Positions 34,537 to 43,474 are shown, counted from the first letter of the stretch. The stretch: 48,113 bases of DNA from Candidatus Obscuribacterales bacterium (GCA_019747875.1 JAIEQI010000077.1:1-48113), one strand, 5' to 3'. The notes: generated from the letters alone by a model not told the origin. A program made the numbers and translations.

Positions 34537-36483
34537 TTGACGGACCCAAAGATCGGTGAGATCTTCGAAGAGCGATTTTTTATCCTCGATGAGCTAGGCT
34601 CAGGCGGCATGGGAAAAGTATTTCGCGCAAAACAGCTGGATGCAAATCGCGAAGTCGCCCTCAAGATTTTGAGACACGACAGGATCTGGGACAAGAATTC
34701 CGTTCAGCGTTTTTTCAGGGAATTCCGAACGCTGTCACAGTTGAGACATCCACATATCATGACTGTGTACGGATTAGCGATGGACAGTGAATCCAGTCCC
34801 TATGCTATTTGCGAATACATTGAAGGAAAGAATCTGGCGGTCTTGCTTGAAGAGAATGAGTACTTGACCTGGGAACGTGCAACGGGACTTGTCCTTCAGA
34901 TTGCCGACGCACTTCAGTACTCACACAAGCAAGGAGTTCTACACCGCGATGTTAAACCGGAGAACCTAATGCTCTGCAGTTTCGCGGAAGACTTCGTGAA
35001 AATTATTGATTTTGGACTGGCAAAACAGCTGACACGTGAATCGCCAGCACAGCAAGGCGATTCACATGTCTCCAACTATTTGGCAAATGACTTGAGAGAT
35101 TCACAAAGCGGCAAACTCACTTTATCCGGTCAGTTCTTAGGAAGCCCCCTTTATGCGAGTCCCGAACAGAGCTCGTATAAAACCGATGAACGAAGCGATA
35201 TCTACATTTTAGGTAGCGTCTTCTTTGAGTTACTCTCAGGAGAAAAACTATTTCCTGGCGAAAGTGCTGCTGAATCCCTCGCGCGCCATCGCTCCGAAGA
35301 CCCAACGCCACGCTTCAAAGTGATTGCGTCGCGAGTTCCATACAGGATTCTGGAGATTCTCTCAAAAATGTTGGCAAAGAATCCACAAGAACGATTCTCC
35401 AACATGGAAGAATTTTCAACCAGCCTCAAAGAGGTATTGAAGGACCCCGAGACGTTGACCGTTTCACGCTTCTATCTCGACCAGCGCCGGGTAAAGCGCG
35501 ACTCTGCTGCAATCATTCCTCTAACACTATTTGCAGCCCTATTTCTAGTTGTCCTGCTTGCTGCTAAATCAATTTCCAATCAACCATTGCGTGCCGCGTC
35601 AGTAAGCAGTTCGCCAGAAATCGCTCTTCTAAAAATGCTGGAGAATCAAGATACTACGACAAGCGAAACAACAAACAAAGTGTCTCAGGACTCTGAGAGC
35701 AAAATCACAGAGCTGACTAAACTCATTCCTACGATACAGAGAAAATCATCCTTGTATGTTGCTTACGACTACCGGGCTACAGCGGAATATTCAAGAGGGA
35801 ATATTCCGGGCGCAATCAGGGATTATGAAAAATGTCTTGAACTTAGCCGTAGAAAGGATAAGGCTTTTACTCTAGAAGCCGCACGTCCACTGACGATGAT
35901 GGCGTATCTGCAACTGATCAACAATCCAAAGAAATCAAAAGAACTAGCCGAGAAAGCACTGGAAGTAGCTGACTACAACAAAAGAAACTTGATTCAACTG
36001 CGATTGCCAAGCTTTGCGAAGATTCCACCAGCAAGATGTTATGAAGCAGCGAGTCATCATATCCTGGCTTATCTTGCATTCGAACAAAAGGATTTCGCAC
36101 AGGCGATAAAACTTGCTGAACAAGCGTCACAAGATCAGCTTGACGAAACACACAGCACAATTTTTGGATGCCCAATATTCATCAAAATCAATGCACTATA
36201 TGCACAGGGCAAAAAGCAAGAAGCACTTGATGAAACAGCAAAATCCGTAGCTGAAGTCGACCAGATTGTGGAAAGCAGACCAAATGGTCATCTTAAAATG
36301 GACCGTTTCAAACTCCTCTCAGTTGCTGCACAATTCTACGACGAGATTGGAGAAAAGGAACGGGCAGAAGAGCTTCTGAACATACTGAAAAACGCAGATG
36401 GAAACCATAAGAGCTATGCCAAGTTTCTCCTGGAAGCCCGATCAAAAAGCAAAAGATCCAGTCTCATTGACTTTCCGACTTGA
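34537..36483 (+). CDS. Membrane serine/threonine protein kinase with TPR-like C-terminus
   Basis: 648 residues. The kinase domain has GSGGMGKV (21-28), Lys43 in VALKI, HRDVKPEN (136-143), DFG (158-160) and an activation segment ending in ASPE (207-210). All residues needed for activity are present. A membrane helix (about 324-344, IIPLTLFAALFLVVLLAA) precedes about 300 residues of helical repeats, for example YDYRATAEYSRGNIPGAIRDY and LAYLAFEQKDFAQAIKLAEQA. The start is TTG with AGGAG eight bases upstream. It follows leader module copy 2 and is terminated by duplicated hairpins at 36596-36635 and 36787-36830. Substrates unknown. Confidence 0.95.
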   Translation: MTDPKIGEIFEERFFILDELGSGGMGKVFRAKQLDANREVALKILRHDRIWDKNSVQRFFREFRTLSQLRHPHIMTVYGLAMDSESSPYAICEYIEGKNLAVLLEENEYLTWERATGLVLQIADALQYSHKQGVLHRDVKPENLMLCSFAEDFVKIIDFGLAKQLTRESPAQQGDSHVSNYLANDLRDSQSGKLTLSGQFLGSPLYASPEQSSYKTDERSDIYILGSVFFELLSGEKLFPGESAAESLARHRSEDPTPRFKVIASRVPYRILEILSKMLAKNPQERFSNMEEFSTSLKEVLKDPETLTVSRFYLDQRRVKRDSAAIIPLTLFAALFLVVLLAAKSISNQPLRAASVSSSPEIALLKMLENQDTTTSETTNKVSQDSESKITELTKLIPTIQRKSSLYVAYDYRATAEYSRGNIPGAIRDYEKCLELSRRKDKAFTLEAARPLTMMAYLQLINNPKKSKELAEKALEVADYNKRNLIQLRLPSFAKIPPARCYEAASHHILAYLAFEQKDFAQAIKLAEQASQDQLDETHSTIFGCPIFIKINALYAQGKKQEALDETAKSVAEVDQIVESRPNGHLKMDRFKLLSVAAQFYDEIGEKERAEELLNILKNADGNHKSYAKFLLEARSKSKRSSLIDFPT

Positions 36484-36595
36484 GGGCTGCGGGGTCTACG
36501 AATGGACCTTTTTACTCAGCCAAGTAGAAGCCAACCCTCCGGATTTATTATTTCTGACGGTGGGGTTCGGATTGACAAACAATTCTCACCAAATA

Positions 36596-36635
36596 CAGAG
36601 CTCGATCTTGTGGGGGATTGAGCTCTGTTTTTTTT
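36596..36635 (+). terminator. Rho-independent terminator, duplicate 1
   Basis: CAGAGCTC and GAGCTCTG flank a 16-base loop GATCTTGTGGGGGATT, followed by eight T. It is about 110 bases past the kinase stop. The loop is identical to that of duplicate 2. Confidence 0.85.
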
Positions 36636-36776
36636 GCACCAACTGAATGCACGATTACACAGTTGCTTTGGCATACTTCCACCCACGTATTTTTACGCAA
36701 AAGATGCCTGCCTTCGCCAAGTTCAAGCCTACTCACAAAACTAATATGTGTTCATCGGGTGAGACAACAAGCCCTC

Positions 36777-36830
36777 ACCAAAAAAATACAGAGTTTGATC
36801 TTGTGGGGGATTAAGCTCTGTATTTTTTTT
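36777..36830. terminator. Bidirectional rho-independent terminator, duplicate 2
   Basis: TACAGAGTTT and AAGCTCTGTA flank the same 16-base loop GATCTTGTGGGGGATT, with eight T on the right and seven A on the left. It can therefore terminate both the kinase and the histidine kinase transcripts. Confidence 0.85.
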
Positions 36831-36832
36831 GC

Positions 36833-38518
36833 TTACATGCGATGTGGAAGAAGGAACGAGAATGTGCTGCCTTTTCCAAGCTCGCTATCAATCCATATTT
36901 TCCCACCATGCTGTTCTATGATCAGTTTGCATATCGGAAGACCGAGACCAGTCCCCTGCTTTGATGGATTGGCAAGCATCGCAGCGGACGAATTCGTTGA
37001 TTCCGTGCGCGGGGATGAAACTTGCTCGTATTGCTCAAAGATTCTTTCCTGATATTCCGAAGGAACACCTCGTCCACGGTCTGCTACAGAAAATATAGTT
37101 TCGTGATCGATCGCTCTCACCTGCACGGTAATCGACTCCCCGGAGGGAGAGAACTTAACTGCATTAGACAGGAGATTGACGATAACTCTTATCAACAAAG
37201 AACTATCCGCATAAACTTTTAGACCCGGATTTTTGGTGTAGTTGATTGCTATGGATCGACGTTGGGCAAAATCAAAAACGGCGCCGATTGATGATTCAAT
37301 CAAATCATCCACAAAGCAATTCTCTGGTTCAACTACAAACTTGCCTGCTTTCATTTTCTCGATATCGAGTAACTCATCTACGAGACGAATGAGCCTATCC
37401 ACCTCCCTGACGTTTCTCTTTGTTGTCTCCTGCCCACTAGCATTGAGCTGCCCATAAGTTCCGTCGGCAAGTAATTCAAGCGCAGTCAGCAGTGAATTCA
37501 GCGGGCTTCGCAAATCATGGCTAACCATTGCGAAGAATTCACTCTTCAATTGTTCTAACTTCTCTCGCTCTGTTATGTCCAGCAGAACAATCAGATACTT
37601 CTTGTTGCCCGACATACTAATGTCGCTGGTTGAAAGGTGCACGGAAATGTAGCGACCTTCCTTAGATAACAAGCGCGTATCTGGCTGCGTAGAGAGCGCC
37701 TTGGCAAAGTCCTCACCAGCGGCTGCTTTCAGATCTGTCAAAACAAAAGAAATCTGCTTTCCAATTATCTCCTCTTGTACATAGCCAGTCATTTTGCAAA
37801 ATGCGGGATTGCTTACCTCGATATAGGAAAGCCTATTAGTTACTAGCAGTCCCACGGGCATCGCCTCAAATATCTGGCGAATCCTTCGCTCGCTCTCCTC
37901 AAGCATTTTTTCGGCTTGCTTTCTGGCGGTTATATCGTGTGCAACACAAAACAAAGTTTGATCCGCTACCGACCAATGAGCCGACCATAACACATGCAAT
38001 GCAGTGCCATCCTTGCGCTTGATTCGATTTTCAAAGCTGAGTGTGTCCACACTTTTTTCAGCACCAAGAAGCGATGCCAGGCTGCGTTCGCGATCATCTT
38101 CGATGATGAGATCGCTGAAGTTCCGCCCTAACAGGTCTTGAGGATCGTAGCCCCAGACTTTCTTGGCTGCCGGATTCACACTGCGAAAAATGTTATCGGG
38201 TCCAATCGAGCAGATAACATCGACAGCGTTGTTGATCAACGCAACCTCTTTTAATTGAAACTCGTTGAAATCACTGCAAAACTGTTTTAGAAGATTATCT
38301 ATCTGTGCGAATTCAGAAACACCGGAGCTTGTAAATTTCTTGTTTTGAACAATCTTGGCGACACTCTGCGAAAGTTGTTCAATTTTTTTCTCCTGTCCTC
38401 GCTCTGCATTGAGGAAGAACACAAGCGCGATCAACGACAGCGTTCCACATGCAACGAACAGGGGGCTTGGTCCCCCCGATAACGCGAATACAACAGCGAG
38501 AAGCTGCAGTACGAGCAA
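36833..38518 (-). CDS. Membrane PAS-PAS sensor histidine kinase
   Basis: At least 561 residues. Two short membrane helices lie at the N-terminus, then a PAS domain (about 90-200, with GYDPQDLLGRN and HDITARKQAE), a second PAS (about 212-320, with GYVQEEIIGKQ and DITEREKLEQ), HisKA with FFAMVSHDLRSPLNSL (phospho-His334) and HATPase_c with NLLSNAVKFSP, DRGRGVP and GTGLGLPI. The enzyme should autophosphorylate and pass phosphate to a receiver; the receivers at 31120 and 32825 are candidates. The TTG at 38518 cuts into the first helix; the frame stays open upstream. A CTG at 38545, eight bases after AGGA, would give MNRKFILIFLLVL, a better helix start. It follows the SRAP gene on the same strand with almost no gap. 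Confidence 0.93.
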   Translation of the reverse strand: MLVLQLLAVVFALSGGPSPLFVACGTLSLIALVFFLNAERGQEKKIEQLSQSVAKIVQNKKFTSSGVSEFAQIDNLLKQFCSDFNEFQLKEVALINNAVDVICSIGPDNIFRSVNPAAKKVWGYDPQDLLGRNFSDLIIEDDRERSLASLLGAEKSVDTLSFENRIKRKDGTALHVLWSAHWSVADQTLFCVAHDITARKQAEKMLEESERRIRQIFEAMPVGLLVTNRLSYIEVSNPAFCKMTGYVQEEIIGKQISFVLTDLKAAAGEDFAKALSTQPDTRLLSKEGRYISVHLSTSDISMSGNKKYLIVLLDITEREKLEQLKSEFFAMVSHDLRSPLNSLLTALELLADGTYGQLNASGQETTKRNVREVDRLIRLVDELLDIEKMKAGKFVVEPENCFVDDLIESSIGAVFDFAQRRSIAINYTKNPGLKVYADSSLLIRVIVNLLSNAVKFSPSGESITVQVRAIDHETIFSVADRGRGVPSEYQERIFEQYEQVSSPRTESTNSSAAMLANPSKQGTGLGLPICKLIIEQHGGKIWIDSELGKGSTFSFLLPHRM

Positions 38519-38556
38519 AAAAATCAGTATAAATTTGCGATTCAGATTTCGCGTTC

Positions 38557-39291
38557 CTACAATTCGAGTTTCAATTGAGTTGAATCTGTTCTGCCTTGAT
38601 CTTCCAGCTCGGAGCCTTCTTCAACTTGGTCTGTCATGTGCGGTTGATCCGTCTTTGCTGAATTAACATCGGATGAAACCTGATACATCGTGATCAGCTC
38701 GTTCGGGTAGGGTTGAAGCATCTTCATGATTTCATCGGGATCTTTCAGATCCGCGTCAAGCCACTTATCCTCTAGCTCGCGAGGAAGAATTACCGGCATT
38801 CGATCATGGACCGGTGAAATCACATCATTTGCAGCTGTAGTAATAATCGAATAAGAACGAAAAGTTTTCTCTTCGCTTTTCCACTCGTCATAGATCCCTG
38901 CGAAGGCGAACAGACTTTTATCGACGAGGTGAATCCACATCGGAATTTTCTGCTTCGGGTTTGCACCTTTCTTCCATTCATAGAAGCCATCAGCTGGAAT
39001 CAAGCATCTTTTCTTCAGAACAAGCCGCTTAAAGAACGGCTTCTCGATCAAAGTTTCGCTGCGAGAATTGATTATTTGACGAGCAGTTTTCAGATCCTTC
39101 ACCCAGCCGGGAATCAGCCCCCACCGATATGGCGTGAGGATTTTTTGCTCCTCTTCGTTCTTAACGATCACTGGCACATTTTGCGTCGGTGAAATATTGA
39201 AGCGCGGTTTGAATTCCTCAAGCAGCTGTTCTAATCCGAAGCGCTCCGAAATCTCTTGCTGCCGTCGAGTTAGTGAATATCGCCCACACAT
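38557..39291 (-). CDS. SRAP-domain protein (HMCES/YedK family)
   Basis: 244 residues. Starts MCGRYSLT with the catalytic Cys2 that crosslinks to abasic sites in single-stranded DNA. Other family motifs are FNISPTQNVPV, RWGLIPGWV, INSRSETL (Asn/Arg/Glu region), CLIPADGFYEW and the active His in SPVHDRMPVIL. It shields abasic sites from error-prone processing. The last ~25 residues are an acidic extension beyond the usual end. Genes on both sides are on the same strand; the sensor kinase frame begins at or near its stop codon. Confidence 0.95.
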   Translation of the reverse strand: MCGRYSLTRRQQEISERFGLEQLLEEFKPRFNISPTQNVPVIVKNEEEQKILTPYRWGLIPGWVKDLKTARQIINSRSETLIEKPFFKRLVLKKRCLIPADGFYEWKKGANPKQKIPMWIHLVDKSLFAFAGIYDEWKSEEKTFRSYSIITTAANDVISPVHDRMPVILPRELEDKWLDADLKDPDEIMKMLQPYPNELITMYQVSSDVNSAKTDQPHMTDQVEEGSELEDQGRTDSTQLKLEL

Positions 39292-39328
39292 AACGCCGCC
39301 TATCCGCCTGACGAAGTGCTTCTAGTTT

Positions 39329-40519
39329 TTACTTTGCCGATCCAACCGCACTTGATTTTGGAGCAACAGTTCTGCGCAGGGAGTTGATTATCTTAACGAG
39401 GATGTCACCAGCTTGAGAGCAGTCATCTTCCGTATTGAATTTTCCGGCAGTGATTCGTACTGAGCCCAAGGCATCATTATCGCCATAACCTAGAGCACAA
39501 ACCACATGCGACGGCGAGACGATTCCCTTATGACAGGCAGAGGCACTAGATACACACAATCCACGCAAATCAGATTGGAGAACAACGGATTCGCCTTCCA
39601 CTTCGGAGACGATGATGCTGAGGTGCCCAGGTAAACGATCCTCAATATTTTGAGGTCCGGTGAATTTCACAGCAGGCAATGTTTCCAACTTCGCTTTGAG
39701 TATATGCTGCAACTTACGCAGATACGCTGCCGTCTCAGCCTGCTCCGCATGCGCTAGCTGTGCGGCTTTGCCAATGGCCACGATGTTGGCGACAGATTCC
39801 GTTCCGGGGAAAATGCCTTTTTCCTGACCACCACCAAAGGCGATCGGCATCAAGTTTGATCCGCGCCTGACAAATAAAGCACCAATGCCTTTCGGTCCGA
39901 AAAACTTGTGAGCCGAAAGAGATAGAGTATCAGCGTGCAGTTGTTTGAGGTCGATCTCTACCTTTCCAGGAATCTGCACGGCATCGGTATGGAAGAAAAC
40001 GCCTGCTTCCTTACAAAGTTCTCCAAGTTCCTTCACCGGTTGAATCGATCCGATTTCATTGTTGCCCCACATCACGGACACAATGCTAGTTTCCTTCGTG
40101 ATCAAGCGTTTTAGCTCTTGGGGATCAACGACGCCTTCGCGATTTACTTTCAGGAAATCAACCTTCCAACCAATCGATTCCAGATACTTAGCAGGACCAA
40201 GGCAGGACGGATGCTCGATTTGCGTAGTGATCAGATGACGCCCTTTCCCATTTGCTTCGCAAAATCTCGCCCGGCCTAAAATAGACACATTGTTGCTATA
40301 CGTAGCGCACGGGGTGAAGTAAACTTCATCTTCCTCGCATCCTAGTAGCGTGGCCACTGACCTGCGGGCCTCGTCGATATGTCGCCGTGCGTCCCGCCCA
40401 TAGAAATGAACTGATGACGGATTGCCCCATTTTTCCAATAGAAAAGGCATCATTGCCTCTCTAACTTCGGGGCGCACAGGCGTCGTAGCGCTGTTATCAA
40501 GGTAAATCGTGCGAAGCAT
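39329..40519 (-). CDS. Cysteine desulfurase, IscS/NifS type
   Basis: 396 residues, PLP-dependent fold type I. Seen: YLDNSATTP at the start, HTDAVQIPG (Asp/Gln near the cofactor), SLSAHKFFGPKG (Schiff-base Lys) and CVSSASACHKG (persulfide Cys in a mobile loop). It supplies sulfur from cysteine for Fe-S clusters and thio-modified tRNA. The segment after strand 3 reads FTPCATYSNN where IscS has GATESNN, so Gly-to-Cys and Glu-to-Tyr changes lie near the cofactor phosphate; activity is still likely. ATG at 40519 follows GGAG by seven bases. No IscU or Fe-S scaffold gene is adjacent; the leader carries structured element copy 2 some 40 bases upstream. Confidence 0.95.
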   Translation of the reverse strand: MLRTIYLDNSATTPVRPEVREAMMPFLLEKWGNPSSVHFYGRDARRHIDEARRSVATLLGCEEDEVYFTPCATYSNNVSILGRARFCEANGKGRHLITTQIEHPSCLGPAKYLESIGWKVDFLKVNREGVVDPQELKRLITKETSIVSVMWGNNEIGSIQPVKELGELCKEAGVFFHTDAVQIPGKVEIDLKQLHADTLSLSAHKFFGPKGIGALFVRRGSNLMPIAFGGGQEKGIFPGTESVANIVAIGKAAQLAHAEQAETAAYLRKLQHILKAKLETLPAVKFTGPQNIEDRLPGHLSIIVSEVEGESVVLQSDLRGLCVSSASACHKGIVSPSHVVCALGYGDNDALGSVRITAGKFNTEDDCSQAGDILVKIINSLRRTVAPKSSAVGSAK

Positions 40520-40558
40520 TTGCATTCTCCAAGAACGCGTTGAAATAAGGGACCGAAC

Positions 40559-40606
40559 CAGCGGACGAGTTGAGAGGGGCGTTAGCCCAGCGAAACTCCA
40601 GAGCGT
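40559..40606. repeat. Structured repeat element, copy 2
   Basis: Matches 28914-28961 over 48 bases with one gap. It forms GAGTT/AACTC outside and GGGC-GTTA-GCCC inside, with CCCAGC conserved on the 3' side of the inner stem. It lies between the divergent cysteine desulfurase and FecCD permease genes. Confidence 0.55.
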
Positions 40607-40707
40607 ATCTAACGGAAGTCATGTTAGCACGATCAGCTTGCGCCAACACAGGAAAACCTGCGAGAATCAGGCTTTTGAAGGAACTCTAAGAATAGCTCGC
40701 ACTTTGA

Positions 40708-41727
40708 ATGCTCATTCGATTCATTCTCCTTTTCTTTGTTTTTGCGGCAGTGCTCTTGCTGAATCTCTGTTCAGGTGAGGTGCAGTTAAGCGTGCCGGAG
40801 GTGATGCTGGCACTCTCGCAGTGGTGGCAGGGAAGCGTTCAACATATATCGATTGCAGACAACAGCGCTGCTTACCAGATCCTGGTCGACATTCGCTTAC
40901 CACGGGCACTTTCCGCAGCACTAGTCGGTGCAGCCCTTGGCACCTCCGGCTATCTTTTGCAGTCTCTCTCCGGAAATGGCTTGGCGGACCCTTACTTAAC
41001 CGGGGTCTCAAGCGGCGCCGGATTAGCGGTGGCAATTTCTGTGATGGCCGGCGTTGATTTTGGTCTCATTCCACTGATCGCCTTACTTGGCGGAATTGCA
41101 GCCAGTGTCGTCGTCATGCTTCTGGCCAAGAGTAGCGAGGGCATCTCCGTGTCACGGTTACTATTGGCTGGTGTCGCTATCTCCGCGTTTTGTAGCGCCA
41201 TCATCACGTTGATAATTTGTTCCGGCAACGGCAATCTTAAAGCTCAAGGTATATATTACTGGCTAGCTGGAACGGTGAGCGGCAGAACATGGGGCGAACT
41301 GGGAGCGAGCGCTGCGTACGTTGCCGTCGGTGCAATTGTCGCGATGATAATGAGCAAGCCACTGCGAGTGCTTTCATTGGGTGAGGGCACCGCTTCATCA
41401 CTTGGACTTTCAGTTGGCAAAGCACAAGGGGGAATCTTGCTTGCTGCAATCTTGTTGTGCAGTGCTGCCGTTTCACTTAGTGGCATTGTTGGATTCGCAG
41501 GACTGGTAGCGCCTTATTTCGCGCGCCGATTTTTTGAAAGAGATGAGCGCGAGTTGATCGTCGCATCAGCTCTTTTTGGATCATTATTGGTAATGCTTAG
41601 CGACCTGGCTGCGCGCACTATCTCGCCGGGACAAGAACCACCGCTGGGAACTTTACTTTGCTTGGTGGGTGGTCCGTTCTTCTTGTATCTTTTACTGAAA
41701 CGCGAAGATGGGGTTTACAAACTTTGA
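40708..41727 (+). CDS. FecCD/BtuC-type ABC transporter permease
   Basis: 339 residues, highly hydrophobic, with around ten membrane helices. Family motifs: RLPRALSAALVGAALGTSGYLLQ near the N-terminus (quoted in parts as RLPRALSAALVGAAL and GTSGYLLQ), then GLADPYLTGVSSGAGLA, YYWLAGTVSGRTW and GIVGFAGLVAPYFARRF near the C-terminus. These proteins import iron-siderophore, heme or cobalamin. The ATPase gene overlaps its stop, so the two are one unit. No substrate-binding protein or TonB receptor is in the window, so the substrate cannot be named. Confidence 0.93.
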   Translation: MLIRFILLFFVFAAVLLLNLCSGEVQLSVPEVMLALSQWWQGSVQHISIADNSAAYQILVDIRLPRALSAALVGAALGTSGYLLQSLSGNGLADPYLTGVSSGAGLAVAISVMAGVDFGLIPLIALLGGIAASVVVMLLAKSSEGISVSRLLLAGVAISAFCSAIITLIICSGNGNLKAQGIYYWLAGTVSGRTWGELGASAAYVAVGAIVAMIMSKPLRVLSLGEGTASSLGLSVGKAQGGILLAAILLCSAAVSLSGIVGFAGLVAPYFARRFFERDERELIVASALFGSLLVMLSDLAARTISPGQEPPLGTLLCLVGGPFFLYLLLKREDGVYKL

Positions 41728-42548
41728 ACTCCCCTGGCACATCACAAAATGGAATAGGCGCGAGTGAACTCGTATGTGGATGGCTTGCCTCCAGACCGAT
41801 TTGCAGAATCGAATCATTGGCAGTGAACAGAGGCGCGACAACTGTTTTGTGCGGTCCAAACGGCGCAGGAAAATCAACACTGTTAAAAACTCTTGCAGCA
41901 CAAATTGCGCCATTGCAAGGAGATGTTTTGATCGACGGAATCAAAATGAGCGAAATGGATCGAAGATCCATCGCGCGGAAATTAGCCTATGTCGCACAAT
42001 TCAACGAGTCCAGAAAGAATATGACGGTCGAAGAGTTTGTCTTCATGGGACGAAACCCGCATCAAGACTGGTGGTCATGGACACAAAGCAAGGAAGATAA
42101 GGATAAGGTTGAACGTGCACTCGAACGAACAGATTGCAAGGACTTGAGAAAAAGTTTCTTGGACAATCTTTCCGGAGGAGAGCGGCAGCGCGTTGCGATT
42201 GCAACTGCACTGGCGCAAGACCCGCACTACATCTTAATGGATGAACCAACCGCGCATTTGGATTTTCACCATCAATTAGAACTCGTCGAACTTTTGGATC
42301 AATTGAGATCGGAAAACATCGGGATATTGGTGGCACTCCATGATCTCAATCTAGCAGCAAAGGCCGCGGATCAAATCATCCTTTTGAAACGATCAAAGGA
42401 CAAAGAAAGCACGATAGCTGCACAAGGAAAAGTAGCTGAAGTATTCACACCAGAGATCCTTGCTGACGTCTACGACGTCGACGTAAAAATCGTGCAAGAC
42501 AACGGCACCCAAAACTTCATCCCCATCGGACGGCGCCGCAAGGGTTAA
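41724..42548 (+). CDS. ABC transporter ATPase of FecCD-type importer
   Basis: About 274 residues. Walker A GPNGAGKST, Q-loop VAQFNES, signature LSGGERQRVAIA, Walker B YILMDEPTAHLD and switch His in VALHDLNLAA are all present, the FecE/BtuD/HmuV pattern. It powers import with the permease just upstream. The start chosen is TTG at 41724, overlapping the permease stop (TTGA) with GATGGGG about ten bases before; this implies translational coupling. The frame is open further upstream inside the permease gene, but that would add an unlikely leader. Confidence 0.93.
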   Translation: MNSPGTSQNGIGASELVCGWLASRPICRIESLAVNRGATTVLCGPNGAGKSTLLKTLAAQIAPLQGDVLIDGIKMSEMDRRSIARKLAYVAQFNESRKNMTVEEFVFMGRNPHQDWWSWTQSKEDKDKVERALERTDCKDLRKSFLDNLSGGERQRVAIATALAQDPHYILMDEPTAHLDFHHQLELVELLDQLRSENIGILVALHDLNLAAKAADQIILLKRSKDKESTIAAQGKVAEVFTPEILADVYDVDVKIVQDNGTQNFIPIGRRRKG

Positions 42549-42614
42549 ATGAACCTCCCCCAGTACGGATTTGTCCCGTCCGCAGGCGAAGCGCGTCGCA
42601 GCTAAGTATGGAGC

Positions 42615-42631
42615 GCGGACGTCCCGTCCGC
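42615..42631. repeat. REP-like palindromic element, family B copy 4
   Basis: GCGGACG-TCC-CGTCCGC with AAGTATGGAGC before and CCATAGCC after, the same right flank as copy 1. A decayed relative, GTCCCGTCCGC, lies at 42573-42583. Confidence 0.85.
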
Positions 42632-42675
42632 CCATAGCCTAACAGAGGAGTGTGTGTAATATCGTTCCGGTGAGC

Positions 42676-42696
42676 GTCGGCAGGCATCCTGCCGAC
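42676..42696. repeat. REP-like palindrome, family A relative
   Basis: GTCGGCAGG-CAT-CCTGCCGAC is a perfect 9-bp inverted repeat with a 3-base loop. The core GGCAGG resembles family A but the CTCCCGGG tail is missing. Confidence 0.7.
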
Positions 42697-42829
42697 TCCG
42701 TGCCCGGCCTCAGGGTCCACACAATTCCGCAAAAGCCCCGCGACGGATGTAGGGTTTCCCCTGCTTACTTTTTCCCGGGTCACATCGATACTAACGGAAC
42801 ATTCAGGCGCTCACAGCGGAGGTTCCACG

Positions 42830-43474
42830 ATGAAAAAGCTCGCTACTTTTGTATTGTCTACAATGGCTTTGTCTGCAAGCTTTTCAGCTCCTGCCAGTGC
42901 TGATCAATACGCAAACAAGGGCGGTGCCGGGTTCAAAGTTGACCGAAGCACGCTCCAGCAAGCTGAGTTCTATAATCACCCACGTGAATACCAAATTCTG
43001 GACATTCGACCGACGTTGCGAGATTTCCGAAAGCCCCCACAGAGTGTGAATGTAATTAACATAGATGCAGGCCCACTAAACGGCAGCCCAGGACGACAAA
43101 CCAACATCGGCGATCCATCAGGCAGTAGCTCGGGCGCAAACGCGCCTTTTAGAAATGCTGACGCAAGCTTTACTACACTTCCACAATCTGGTTTTGGTTC
43201 TGATCCTAATGCAATTCTTTCGCGCCCCAATGTTGGGCCGTTGCCGGACGGAAGATCAATCGGTAGCCACGCACCTGTTACATCTCAACAGGTAAGTGGA
43301 CGTATGAGTCCAAGAGAAAGATTGAATCAGAAGCAATCAACTGCGCTCGCGGCTCAGCCGCTTACTTATAAGAATCCGTATGGTCACAGCCCTAGTGTTT
43401 CAACCGGTGGCTCCAACGTCAACACAAATGCAACAGGACGACTGCTTCCCTTTTTGAAAAGGAACACCCCTTAA
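42830..43474 (+). CDS. Secreted protein, unknown function
   Basis: 214 residues. Signal peptide 1-24 (LATFVLSTMALSASFSAPASA). The mature protein is Gly/Ser/Asn/Pro-rich and probably disordered; an early segment QAEFYNHPREYQILDIRPTLRDF is the only part with regular character (given in parts: EFYNHPREYQILDIRP). No family recognised. GGAGG lies seven bases before the ATG. Its stop shares TTAA with the stop of the reading frame on the other strand. Confidence 0.82.
   Translation: MKKLATFVLSTMALSASFSAPASADQYANKGGAGFKVDRSTLQQAEFYNHPREYQILDIRPTLRDFRKPPQSVNVINIDAGPLNGSPGRQTNIGDPSGSSSGANAPFRNADASFTTLPQSGFGSDPNAILSRPNVGPLPDGRSIGSHAPVTSQQVSGRMSPRERLNQKQSTALAAQPLTYKNPYGHSPSVSTGGSNVNTNATGRLLPFLKRNTP

Larger units (their letters stand above)
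36484..36832. other. Convergent intergenic region with duplicated terminators
   Basis: It lies between the kinase (plus) and the histidine kinase (minus). Besides the two terminator hairpins, the 140 bases between them show no gene or other signal. Confidence 0.6.
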
